Shown here: piece by piece, positions 43,654 to 51,659 of the stretch
How positions within the stretch are numbered: the first letter of the stretch is position 1
How the letters are laid out: every line of letters starts with the position of its first letter
Assembly: GCA_036570545.1 (NCBI GenBank)
Contig: DATCXZ010000054.1
Location: forward strand, 6,569-70,568
Direction of reading: 5' to 3'
Length of the DNA: 64,000 nt
From: Pelagibius sp036570545
Lineage (GTDB): Bacteria > Pseudomonadota > Alphaproteobacteria > Kiloniellales > Kiloniellaceae
Program-made: the position numbers and the translations under genes
The notes under the pieces: generated by a model
The model's database searches: none
What the model was told of the DNA's origin: nothing
What the model saw: the letters and a program-made list of their open reading frames with translations, nothing else

Positions 43654-45030
43654 CTACCGGGCCCCTGCGGGCCACAGGATGACACGGACCGTCTGGATGA
43701 CGATGAAGAGGTCCAGCAGCAAGCTGAAGTGGCGCACGTAATAGAGGTCGTACTGCAGCTTCGTCAGACCGCCGTCGATCGAGTCGCTGTAGATGTAGTG
43801 GAGCTGCGCCCAGCCGGTGATGCCGGGCTTCACACGATGCCGCTCGTTATAATAGCTGACGCGCTCGGATAGCTGCTCGACGAATTCCGGGCGCTCCGGG
43901 CGCGGCCCGACGAAACTCATCTCGCCCTTGATGACGTTGATGATCTGCGGCAGCTCATCGATTCGGAACTTGCGGATGATGCGACCGACATCGGTGATCC
44001 TGGGATCGTTGCGCGCCGCCCACACCGGCCCGTCGGTTTCCGCATCGACCGCCATGCTACGGAACTTGATGATGTCGAAGGCGCGACTGTTCAGGCCAAC
44101 GCGCTTCTGGCGGTAAAATACCGGCCCCGGCGTCTCGACCCTGATGGCCAGGGCGGTTGCTCCGAGCAACGGCAGCGTCACAATGACGAGAACGATGCTG
44201 AGGGTCACATCGAGCCAGCGCTTCACGCTTTGCTGCAGCACGCCGCCGCTGAAACCCTCCGCAAAGATGAACCAGCTCGGCCGCAGCGCATTCAGGTCGC
44301 AGCGCCCCGTTTCCCGCTCCATGAACGTCATGAAGTCGTAAATCGGAATGCCCGAAAGCTTGCAGTCCATGAGCTCGGCCGTCGGCAGCATGCCGCGGCG
44401 TTCCTGGACGGCGACCACGATCTCGCTCACATCCTGCTTCAGGCAGAGCGCCAGCAGGCTATCCGCCGGCTTGATGATGCGCGACGGCGTCACATGCATC
44501 GAGTTCCGCTCGACGTCGAGAAAGCCGACACACTTCAGGCCACAGCTATCGTGGGACCTTTCGAGCTCCTCGATCTCCGCGGCGTGCTCACCCGTGCCGA
44601 GGACCAGCACCCGGCGCGCGATGAGATCGCTGTCGACCAGCCTGAGGAAGGAAAAGCGCAGTAAAAATGCGCCCGCCAGGGAGGCCGGCAGGCCGACGAA
44701 AACGGCGTCGCGCCAGACGGCGAGCGACGGCCAAAGATAGAACAGCACCGAGAGCACAACGAAGGCGAGGCCGAAGCCGAGAATGGTTCGGATGAAGACG
44801 TCGCGAAAGCGTGTGGAGTTGCGCCCGTGATAGAGGCCCATCGCGAACAGCGAACCGGCACAGGCTATTGCGAAGATTACACCGTCCCAAAGGTAGTAGT
44901 TGAGCTGCTCCGGCGTGCCCCACCGGATCAAGGCGGCGAGATAGAACGCGGCGAAGAACACCGTCGCTTCGCCGATCAGCAGGAATGCGAACGGCCGTGC
45001 AAAATAGTTCTGCGGTAGTCTGAGAAACAT
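43654..45030 (-). CDS. epsB: Polyprenyl-phosphate sugar phosphotransferase (EpsB-like), XrtA/EPS-associated
   Basis: A 458-residue initiating enzyme. Four or more N-terminal helices (FAFLLIGEATVFFAAFYLAA and following) precede a nucleotide-binding-like domain (RRVLVLGTGEHAAEIEEL), another helix (LDVTLSIVLVIVTLPLLGAT) and the catalytic bacterial sugar transferase domain with ETPGPVFYRQKRVGLN, IIKFRSM, RKFRIDELPQ, GEMSFVGPRPERPEFV and VKPGITGWAQ. It matches the PEP-CTERM-associated sugar transferase family. It loads the first sugar phosphate onto the lipid carrier and so starts EPS synthesis. It leads the operon with two glycosyltransferases, chain-length protein and kinase. Confidence 0.92.
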   Translation of the reverse strand: MFLRLPQNYFARPFAFLLIGEATVFFAAFYLAALIRWGTPEQLNYYLWDGVIFAIACAGSLFAMGLYHGRNSTRFRDVFIRTILGFGLAFVVLSVLFYLWPSLAVWRDAVFVGLPASLAGAFLLRFSFLRLVDSDLIARRVLVLGTGEHAAEIEELERSHDSCGLKCVGFLDVERNSMHVTPSRIIKPADSLLALCLKQDVSEIVVAVQERRGMLPTAELMDCKLSGIPIYDFMTFMERETGRCDLNALRPSWFIFAEGFSGGVLQQSVKRWLDVTLSIVLVIVTLPLLGATALAIRVETPGPVFYRQKRVGLNSRAFDIIKFRSMAVDAETDGPVWAARNDPRITDVGRIIRKFRIDELPQIINVIKGEMSFVGPRPERPEFVEQLSERVSYYNERHRVKPGITGWAQLHYIYSDSIDGGLTKLQYDLYYVRHFSLLLDLFIVIQTVRVILWPAGAR

Positions 45031-45073
45031 CTGCCTTCAGCCAGGACCAACCGCCAAGCGGTCGTGCAGTCGC

Positions 45074-45124
45074 ACCATTATCAAAGCGCGCTGCTGGTAA
45101 ATTGCGCGAAGCTATCATAATGGT
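45074..45124. repeat. Inverted repeat upstream of epsB
   Basis: ACCATTAT (45074-45081) is repeated in inverted orientation as ATAATGGT (45117-45124), with a CGCG pair inside the 35 bp loop. It lies 44-94 bp upstream of the epsB start, between galE and epsB, where a promoter for the operon is expected. It could be an operator or just a hairpin; no protein is assigned. Confidence 0.4.
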
Positions 45125-45179
45125 CTCCGCGAAGATGCCGCCGAGACCTCCACCATCTTACAGAATGAGTCGGCGGAGA

Positions 45180-46211
45180 CTACGGCCACGAAGGATGCGG
45201 CGGCGTCGCGTCCGCGCCGCGCGCACCTGCCGCGCAGGTGCGCTCCCATGCCAGTGCCGTTCGAAGGATCTCGTCGAGGCTGTCGTGCGCAGGCTTCCAG
45301 TCGAAAGCTGCACGGAGGCGCGAGACGTCCGAGATGACAGCGCGCACGTCGCCCGGCCGCCGCGGCGCGATGCGCACCGGAAATGTGGTGCCGGCTGCGC
45401 GCTGCATCGCCTCGATCACCTCGCGCACGGAATAGCCGTGGCCGTAGCCGCAATTCAGCGTCAGGCTTTCCCGCCCGCTACCGAGATGGTCGAGCGCGCT
45501 GACGTGGGCCTGCGCAAGGTCGCTGACGTGAATGAAATCGCGAACACAGGTGCCATCCGGCGTATCATAGTCGTCTCCGAAGATCTCCATTCCCGGCCGC
45601 TGTCCGGTCGCCGCCTCGCAGGCTACCTTGATGAGGTGGGTCGCGTCGGGGGTGACCTGCCCGGTCCGGCCGAGCGGGTCGGCGCCGGCCACGTTGAAGT
45701 ATCTCAAGATGACGTGGCGAAGGCCGTGCGCGCGGTCGACGTCGCGCAGCATCCATTCGACCATCAGTTTGGAGGCGCCATAGGGACTGGCCGGCCGCGT
45801 CGGTGCCGCCTCGCCCACCGGGACCTCATCCGGCTCGCCGTATACCGCCGCCGTCGACGAGAACACGAAGCGGGTGATGCCCTGGTCCACGCAGGACTGC
45901 AGCAGCGAGCGGGTCTTGCAGGTGTTGGTCAGATAATAGGTGAGCGGCGCCGCCATGGACTCAGGCACCACGATCGCGCCGGCGAAATGCATCACCGCCC
46001 CGACGCGATGACGCGAGAAGATGTGGGCGAGCAGCTTGGAATCCCCGACGTCGCCCTCATAGAACGGTACTTCCGCCGGAACGAGGCGGCGCGCGCCCTT
46101 CGACAGATCGTCCAACACAACTAAGGGGTAGCCCGCCGCCCGGCAGGCCCAGGCCGCATGACTGCCGATGTAGCCGGCGCCGCCGGTAATGAGAACCGCG
46201 TCTTTTGTCAT
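45180..46211 (-). CDS. galE: UDP-glucose 4-epimerase
   Basis: A 343-residue short-chain dehydrogenase/reductase with TGGAGYIGSH (9-18) for NAD, FSSTAAVYG, and the catalytic YGASK (Tyr144, Lys148). GDDYDTPDGTCVRDFIHV is the GalE signature. It supplies UDP-galactose (or UDP-GalNAc) for the repeat unit. The C-terminus ends in a short alanine/proline-rich tail. It is upstream of epsB on the same strand with a 149 bp gap, so it may have its own promoter. Confidence 0.92.
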   Translation of the reverse strand: MTKDAVLITGGAGYIGSHAAWACRAAGYPLVVLDDLSKGARRLVPAEVPFYEGDVGDSKLLAHIFSRHRVGAVMHFAGAIVVPESMAAPLTYYLTNTCKTRSLLQSCVDQGITRFVFSSTAAVYGEPDEVPVGEAAPTRPASPYGASKLMVEWMLRDVDRAHGLRHVILRYFNVAGADPLGRTGQVTPDATHLIKVACEAATGQRPGMEIFGDDYDTPDGTCVRDFIHVSDLAQAHVSALDHLGSGRESLTLNCGYGHGYSVREVIEAMQRAAGTTFPVRIAPRRPGDVRAVISDVSRLRAAFDWKPAHDSLDEILRTALAWERTCAAGARGADATPPHPSWP

Positions 46212-46667
46212 AATCGCTCCGCGCCAATGATCATTGTCATGCTTGAGAAATGCGGGAGGCGCCAGAGGGGGCGGCGGAACGGCCGATCACGGTGCGACCG
46301 GGTCGGCCATTCCCGGCATTTCCGGGTACCGCGCGGCGGCTGCCCCACCGCCGAATTTGCTTTGGAATCCCCGTGCGACCCCGCTTCCGCTGGAACCTTT
46401 GCGCACTTGCCTGGGTGCTTAATACAACCGTACGGTAAGTTGACAGCTATCAACGGCAGGAATAGCATCTTAATTGGGAAGACGCTGAACTACAGCGCTA
46501 TTTAAGAACTCAGACATCTGTCGCTAACGATACTTTAGCATGGTTAATGGAGGCCTCTTTAGAGGGCCCTACCCATTGCATTTTTATAAGTATCGAGATC
46601 CGGGCGGCTTTTGTCCTGTGCAAGAAGATCCGTGCTTCGTCAAGAAGCCAGTCCGGGAGACGTTGTG
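46212..46667. other. AT-richer intergenic region between galE and the export operon
   Basis: A 456 bp gap between divergent units, the longest non-coding stretch in the EPS region. It holds a sigma-70-like promoter (46440-46468) and a small hairpin (GGCCTCTTTAGAGG, 46552-46565). Base composition is clearly AT-richer than the surroundings from about 46430 on. I see no gene in it. Confidence 0.6.
46440..46468 (+). promoter_or_regulatory. Sigma-70-like promoter for the export operon
   Basis: TTGACA (46440-46445), a 17 bp spacer and TAGCAT (46463-46468). The -35 is a perfect consensus match and the -10 matches at four of six bases. It points toward the small ORF at 46668 and the export lipoprotein gene, giving a leader of about 190 nt to the first start codon. 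Confidence 0.45.
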
Positions 46668-46808
46668 ATGTCGATCAGCGAGATTTACCGCACTGCGAGC
46701 ATTACTCCCCGCTCCGTGCGGCGTATTCGATCTTTCCTGGCACTCTCAACCCTGGTGTTCGGTTCCTTCTCCGGCTACTGGGTGCTGATCGAGTATGTGC
46801 TGCCTTAG
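46668..46808 (+). CDS. Small membrane protein, 46 residues
   Basis: A 46-residue frame, MSISEIYRTASITPRSVRRI followed by one hydrophobic helix (LALSTLVFGSFSGYWVLIEY) and a stop. A GGGAG ribosome site lies eight bases before the ATG at 46668, better than for many genes here. Basic residues before the helix predict an inside N-terminus. It is the first reading frame after the putative promoter and lies 98 bp upstream of the export gene. I do not recognise the family. Confidence 0.5.
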   Translation: MSISEIYRTASITPRSVRRIRSFLALSTLVFGSFSGYWVLIEYVLP

Positions 46809-46906
46809 CAATCGATGGTGTCGGCGCCAATCATGATCGGTGGCCGTTATGATTGCGGTGCCACCTAGGAACGCTGCGCTGGAAGGTCGACGGGGGAGAC
46901 CGCAAA

Positions 46907-47536
46907 ATGCCTAGAACAGTTCTGCACACCTTCATTCTGGCGCTTCTCGCTCTGTCGGGCGCCTTTGGTCTCAGCGCTTGCTCGACCAAGCCCGAGGTGC
47001 CGGCGGCGCAGGCGGCGGTACCGGCACTACCGCCGCTCTACCAGGTCGGAGCCGGCGACTCGCTCACCATCTTCGTCTGGCGCAATGCCGAGCTGACAAC
47101 GACGGTGGTGGTGCGGCCGGACGGGCGCATTTCCGTCCCGCTGATTGAGGATCTCTATGTGGAGGGAAAGAATCCCAGCGATCTGTCGCGGGAGATCGAG
47201 ACCGAGCTCGCCGTCTACATCCAGGATCCCCTCGTCACCGTCATGGTCGGCGGCTTCGTCGGCACCTTTCCGCAACAGGTGCGGATCGTCGGCGAAGCCT
47301 CGGTTCCGCAGGCGATACCCTACCGTGCCAACATGACGGTGCTCGACGTCATTATTGCGACCGGCGGGCTGACGGAGTTCGCCGACGGCAACAACACGAC
47401 ACTGGTGCGGCTCGACAACGGCGATCCCCAGGAATACCGCGTCAGGCTCGATGACCTTCTGGAGGACGGCGACATCTCCGCCAATGTCGCGCTGTTGCCT
47501 GGCGACATCCTGATCGTTCCGGAGACGTTCTTCTGA
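46907..47536 (+). CDS. Polysaccharide export lipoprotein (Wza/EpsD-like)
   Basis: A 209-residue outer-membrane-type lipoprotein: lipobox LSAC with Cys25, a Poly_export domain (YQVGAGDSLTIFVWRNAELT, VVVRPDGRISVPLIEDLYVE, about 44-120) and a SLBB-like part (VRIVGEASVPQAIPY, DVIIATGGLTEFAD). It ends with PGDILIVPETFF, as the PEP-CTERM-system export protein does. It should form the outer-membrane part of the EPS channel. The ATG at 46907 has GGGGGAG upstream. A short inverted repeat, GGTGGC/GCCACC (46839-46865), precedes it. Confidence 0.9.
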   Translation: MPRTVLHTFILALLALSGAFGLSACSTKPEVPAAQAAVPALPPLYQVGAGDSLTIFVWRNAELTTTVVVRPDGRISVPLIEDLYVEGKNPSDLSREIETELAVYIQDPLVTVMVGGFVGTFPQQVRIVGEASVPQAIPYRANMTVLDVIIATGGLTEFADGNNTTLVRLDNGDPQEYRVRLDDLLEDGDISANVALLPGDILIVPETFF

Positions 47537-47686
47537 ACGTGAGACTTCTGAACGTGAAGCCTGGGCTCGCTCCATGAGGTCCGGAGGACGCCGTTCCTCC
47601 TGGAAGGTCGCGCAGACGCAACAGCGCCCATCGCAGGCTTGCGAGGTGCGTGCGCGGCAACGGCGCAGGAAGGATTGAGACTGCTG

Positions 47687-48805
47687 ATGGCAGGCTCACG
47701 GAAAATCCATCCGGTTCTCCTCGCGGGAGGCAGCGGCGTGCGCCTGTGGCCGGTGTCGACGCCCCGCCACCCCAAGCCCTTTGTGCGCCTGGCCGGGACC
47801 AAGACGCTGCTGCAGGTGACGGCGGAGCGTGTCACAGACCCCTCCCGCTTCACGCCTCCCCTGGTGGTCTGCAACAAAACGCACCGCTTTCTGGTGGCTG
47901 AGCAGCTCCAGCAGATCGGCATCCGGCCGCAGCGAATCGTGCTCGAGCCGTCTCCGCGCAACACCGCCCCGGCCGCCTGCACGGCCGCTCTCGTGCTTGC
48001 GGAGAACCGCGCCGATGCTCTGCTTATGCTCGCCCCTTCGGATCATCTGGTGCGGGATGTCCCGGGCTTCCTGACGGCGGTGGATCGCGGCGCCGAGGCA
48101 GCCGCGCGCGGCCGGATCGTGACTTTCGGCGCCAATCCCGACAGGGCGGAAACCGGCTACGGCTACGTGGAGCGCGGCGAAGCCATTGACGGCGGCGCCG
48201 GCAGCTTCTGCCTCAAGCGCTTCGTCGAGAAGCCCGACCGCGCCACGGCGGAGTCCTACCTGGCGAGCGGACGCTACCTCTGGAACAGCGGAATGTTCCT
48301 GATGTCCGCAGAACGCCTGCTCTCCGAGATGGAGAGCTGCGCGCCCGCGGTGCTGGCGGCCTGCCGCGAGGCCTTGGCCGCCGCGACGGTCGACGAGGAT
48401 TTCCTCCGTCTCCAGGAGAGCGCCTTCGCCCGACAGCCGAGCGTCTCCTTCGACATCGCCGTCATGGAGCGCACGGGCCACGGCGCCGTCGTGCCGATCG
48501 ACATCGGCTGGTCCGATGTCGGCTGCTGGGATGCGCTCTACCAGGCCGCCGACAAGGACGACCGCGGCAACGTCCTCAACGGCGAAGTTCTGGCGGTCGA
48601 CTGCGACAACAGCTATCTGCAGAGCGCGATCCTGCCGATCGCCGCCCTCGGCCTGGAGGGCATAGCAGTGGTCGGCACCGCCGATGCCCTGCTGATCTGT
48701 CCGCGCGCGCGCTCCCAGGACATGGGAATCGTGGTGGACCGTCTGGCCGGCGACCCACGCTTTGCCCCACTCGTCCGGCACATGGCCGACGAGAGCGTCG
48801 AATAA
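47687..48805 (+). CDS. manC: Mannose-1-phosphate guanylyltransferase (single-domain ManC)
   Basis: A 372-residue nucleotidyltransferase with LLAGGSGVRLWPVSTPRHPK (11-30), the GDP-mannose pyrophosphorylase signature, APSDHLV, TGYGYVERGE and KRFVEKPDRATAESYL. It makes GDP-mannose for the AlgD-like enzyme and for mannosyl transfer. Many EPS-linked ManC proteins have a C-terminal phosphomannose-isomerase cupin; this one stops before it, and a separate cupin gene occurs 1 kb downstream. The start is the ATG at 47687. Confidence 0.87.
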   Translation: MAGSRKIHPVLLAGGSGVRLWPVSTPRHPKPFVRLAGTKTLLQVTAERVTDPSRFTPPLVVCNKTHRFLVAEQLQQIGIRPQRIVLEPSPRNTAPAACTAALVLAENRADALLMLAPSDHLVRDVPGFLTAVDRGAEAAARGRIVTFGANPDRAETGYGYVERGEAIDGGAGSFCLKRFVEKPDRATAESYLASGRYLWNSGMFLMSAERLLSEMESCAPAVLAACREALAAATVDEDFLRLQESAFARQPSVSFDIAVMERTGHGAVVPIDIGWSDVGCWDALYQAADKDDRGNVLNGEVLAVDCDNSYLQSAILPIAALGLEGIAVVGTADALLICPRARSQDMGIVVDRLAGDPRFAPLVRHMADESVE

Positions 48806-48826
48806 GAGCGGCAGGACGAGGGCGAG

Positions 48827-49711
48827 GTGCCGCACGAGATTCAGACAGCCGGGTTGTCCCGCTATCAGCGCCCGCTGGCGCGAGCGGCGTCCGCGGCCAG
48901 CCGGCGGGCGCGTGCCCTTGCTGCTATGCGCCGCTGGCTGGAGCAAGGCCTCTATAGCCTCTATGAGCGCCACCTGCTGGGCCAGCTCCACGACGGCGAG
49001 CTGCCCCGGCATGTCGGCATCATCCTCGACGGCAACCGGCGGTTCGGAAGACGCCGGCAAATCGCCGATCCCCACGAGCTCTACTCGATGGGGGCAGCCA
49101 AGCTCGACCACGTCCTGAACTGGTGCACCGCCCTTGGCATCCCAGCGGTGACGCTCTGGGTATGCTCGACCAAGAACCTGCAGCGGTCGGCGCAGGAAGT
49201 TTCGGGAATACTCGCCGCCATCCAGGACAAGCTCGCCGACCTGGCGACCGATCCCCTGGTGCACCAGCGCCAGGTGCGCGTCCGCGCCGCCGGCCGCCTC
49301 AACCTCCTGCCAGCCTCCCTGCGCGCGACGATCGAGGCCGCCGAGGAGGCGACGAAGGGTCATGATGCCCTGGTGCTGACCATCGCCGTCGCCTACGACG
49401 GCCGCGAGGAGCTGGTCGACGCCCTGCGCTCGATCCTGCGGTCGACGCTGAGCGAGACGGAGGATCCCGGCGCAGCGATCGACGAGATCTCGGCGGACAC
49501 CGTTGCCCGGCACCTCTATGTGCCGGAGCTTCCCGATCCGGATCTTATCATTCGCACCAGCGGGGAGCTGCGGCTGTCCGGCTTCCTACTGTGGCAAAGC
49601 GCCTACAGTGAATTTTATTTTACGGAGATCGACTGGCCGGATTTTCGCAAGATCGACTTCCTGCGCGCCGTGCGGGCCTATCAGAATCGCAAGCGGCGCT
49701 TCGGCCGCTGA
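48827..49711 (+). CDS. Cis-prenyltransferase (undecaprenyl diphosphate synthase family)
   Basis: A 294-residue Z-isoprenyl synthase: HVGIILDGNRRFGRRR with the catalytic Asp68, LWVCSTKNLQRS, AVAYDGREELVDA, and RTSGELRLSGFLLWQSAYSE then FYFTEIDWPDF, which binds the diphosphate. The DGNRR form differs from the DGNGRWA of typical housekeeping UppS. In this operon it most likely makes the lipid carrier for EPS subunits. The GTG at 48827 gives a 33-residue arginine/alanine-rich lead; an ATG at 48926 may be the real start. It sits between manC and the cupin gene. Confidence 0.85.
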   Translation: MPHEIQTAGLSRYQRPLARAASAASRRARALAAMRRWLEQGLYSLYERHLLGQLHDGELPRHVGIILDGNRRFGRRRQIADPHELYSMGAAKLDHVLNWCTALGIPAVTLWVCSTKNLQRSAQEVSGILAAIQDKLADLATDPLVHQRQVRVRAAGRLNLLPASLRATIEAAEEATKGHDALVLTIAVAYDGREELVDALRSILRSTLSETEDPGAAIDEISADTVARHLYVPELPDPDLIIRTSGELRLSGFLLWQSAYSEFYFTEIDWPDFRKIDFLRAVRAYQNRKRRFGR

Positions 49712-49853
49712 GAAGAAGAGGCCCCATTCGAGAGCTACCCATCTTCGCAGAAAGTCAGCCCTTTATGCCTTTGACCTGCCCTTCTGTTTAGGTCCAGCAT
49801 GAATCCGGCGCGAGATCGAAGCGGCATGCATCAACGCCGAAGGGAAGCGGATT

Positions 49854-50240
49854 ATGGACGCCCTGGCCAAGACCACAACCGCCGTTCGCTATGATATCGG
49901 AGATCACGAGGACCGCCCGTGGGGTGCCTGGCGCGTCGTAGACGCCGCGGCCAGCTTCATCACCAAGCGCGTCGAGGTGAAGCCGGGGCACCGGCTGTCG
50001 CTGCAGTTCCACCGCCATCGCTCGGAGCACTGGGTGATCGTCGCCGGCAATGGCGAGGCCACCGTCGACGAAACCATCGCGCAGCTCAAGCCCGGCGACC
50101 ATGTAATCATTCCCTGCGGCGCCAAGCACCGCATCCGCAACACAGGCGGCGAGTTGCTGGTCTTCGTCGAGGTTCAGTTTGGCGAAATCCTGGACGAAAG
50201 CGACATCACGCGGCTGGATGACGACTACGCCCGCTGCTGA
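49854..50240 (+). CDS. Stand-alone cupin of the mannose-6-phosphate isomerase type II family
   Basis: A 128-residue cupin equal to the C-terminal domain of bifunctional ManC/AlgA: RPWGAWRVVD, VKPGHRLSLQFHRHRSEHW (metal-binding histidines), LKPGDHVIIPCGAKHRI and EVQFGEILDESDITRLDDDY. It would interconvert fructose-6-phosphate and mannose-6-phosphate, or may act as a regulatory cupin. With the guanylyltransferase upstream it looks like a split ManC. The ATG at 49854 is behind GGGAAG. Confidence 0.83.
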   Translation: MDALAKTTTAVRYDIGDHEDRPWGAWRVVDAAASFITKRVEVKPGHRLSLQFHRHRSEHWVIVAGNGEATVDETIAQLKPGDHVIIPCGAKHRIRNTGGELLVFVEVQFGEILDESDITRLDDDYARC

Positions 50241-50265
50241 ATTCAGAAACCTGCGGCAGTCGGCG

Positions 50266-51594
50266 ATGCGTCTCGGCCGGCTGCTGCTGTCTGGCGCAGT
50301 TGCCGCGCTTGTCGCCTGTGCCTTGCCCGCTGCGGGACAGGCCGACGACGGCCTGCGCGCGCCACGGCTCCCCGCTCTCGACAACCTGGCCGCCGGTCCC
50401 GGCGCCTGGCGTGACGGCCTCGTCGGGCCGCGGGTCGAGGGCCTTCACAGCCCCCGTCCGCCGCCGCGCGCGACGGCGCCGGTCGCGACCGTGGCGGAGC
50501 TGAAGGCGGCGATCAAGGCCGCGCAACCGGGAACGACGATCGAGCTTCAGCCGGGCACCTACACCTTTTCCGGTGTCAGGATCGACGTCACCCGCCCCGG
50601 CAGCCCGAAGCTTCCGATCGTGGTGCGAGCACCTGCCTTGGGTGCGGTCCGACTGCAGTTTTCCCTGCTCGAGGGCTTTCGTGTGCTCGCGCCGTTCTGG
50701 ATTTTCGAGAACCTCGTCATCGAGGGTACCTGCGAGACCGATCACCGTTGCGAGCACGCGTTCCACATCGTTGGGGACGCTGCCGGCACGGTGATTCAGA
50801 ACAACTGGGTGACGGATTTCAATGCAGCCGTGAAGGTGAACGGCAAGGACGGGCGCTATCCCGACGCAGGGATCATCCGGCGCAACCTCTTCACGAACAA
50901 CCAGCCGCGAAAGACGGACCGGCCCATTACCGTCCTCGATATCGTCTCGGTGAGCCGCTGGCGCGTGCAGCGGAACATCATCGCCGACTTCGCCAAGGAC
51001 GGCGGCAACTTCACCAGCTATGGCGCCTTCTTCAAAGGAGCCGGCGAGGACAACATCTTCGAACAGAACCTGGTGCGCTGCGAGCTGCGCCACAGCGGCC
51101 AGCGGCGCATCGGCTTCTCCTTCGGCGGCGGCCGCACCGGCCGCCGGTTCTGCCGTGACGGCAGTTGCAGCGCCGAGCACAGGGGCGGCATCGCCCGCAG
51201 CAACGTCATCATGCATTGCTCCGAAGCCGGCATCCATCTCAACAAGAGCGCCGACACGCTGATCCACAACAACGCGCTGATCGCAACGCAGGGGATCGAA
51301 CTGCTGCGCGCCTCGACAGACGCGATGATCGTGAACAACCTCCTCGACGGCAGCATCCGCGCGCGGGAGGGGGCGACCTACACAGCGACGAACAACGTGG
51401 TGGGCAGCGCGCTCTACTTCGATGCAGCGGGAGGCGATCTGCGGCTCGGCAACGGCGAGGCTGTCCGCGGCCGCGGCCGATCCCTGCCGGAGGGCGGTCT
51501 GGACCTCTGCGGCCAGCCCTATGACGCAGCGGCGCCGGACATCGGGCCGATCCAGTACGACGCTCCCGGCGGCTGCGCGTCGGGGCTGCGCTGA
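50266..51594 (+). CDS. Secreted right-handed beta-helix protein (PL6/chondroitinase-B-like)
   Basis: A 442-residue protein with a signal peptide (LLLSGAVAALVACALPAAGQ). VATVAELKAAIKAAQPGTTI then ELQPGTYTFSG and repeated NN/N-ladder turns (VIQNNWVTDFN, IIRRNLFTNNQ, VIMHCSEAGIHLNKS, LIHNNALIATQG) are typical of parallel beta-helix polysaccharide lyases and epimerases. The start resembles PL6 (chondroitinase B/alginate lyase). I cannot place the catalytic Lys/Arg pair, so activity is uncertain. It is the last gene of the export-side operon and probably acts on the EPS in the periplasm or outside. Start at the ATG at 50266. Confidence 0.72.
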   Translation: MRLGRLLLSGAVAALVACALPAAGQADDGLRAPRLPALDNLAAGPGAWRDGLVGPRVEGLHSPRPPPRATAPVATVAELKAAIKAAQPGTTIELQPGTYTFSGVRIDVTRPGSPKLPIVVRAPALGAVRLQFSLLEGFRVLAPFWIFENLVIEGTCETDHRCEHAFHIVGDAAGTVIQNNWVTDFNAAVKVNGKDGRYPDAGIIRRNLFTNNQPRKTDRPITVLDIVSVSRWRVQRNIIADFAKDGGNFTSYGAFFKGAGEDNIFEQNLVRCELRHSGQRRIGFSFGGGRTGRRFCRDGSCSAEHRGGIARSNVIMHCSEAGIHLNKSADTLIHNNALIATQGIELLRASTDAMIVNNLLDGSIRAREGATYTATNNVVGSALYFDAAGGDLRLGNGEAVRGRGRSLPEGGLDLCGQPYDAAAPDIGPIQYDAPGGCASGLR

Positions 51595-51659
51595 GCCCCG
51601 GATTCGCTTCACCTCAGGGCCGCCTGGACAGCCCCGCCGCGCACCCCTATAGAAGCCCC

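Noticed and set aside
46839..46865. Sigma-54 promoter around GGTGGCCGTTATGATTGCGG before the export gene
   Set aside because: GG and GC are separated by 11 bases instead of 10 and the -24 sequence is poor. The same spacing fault was found at 46565-46579.
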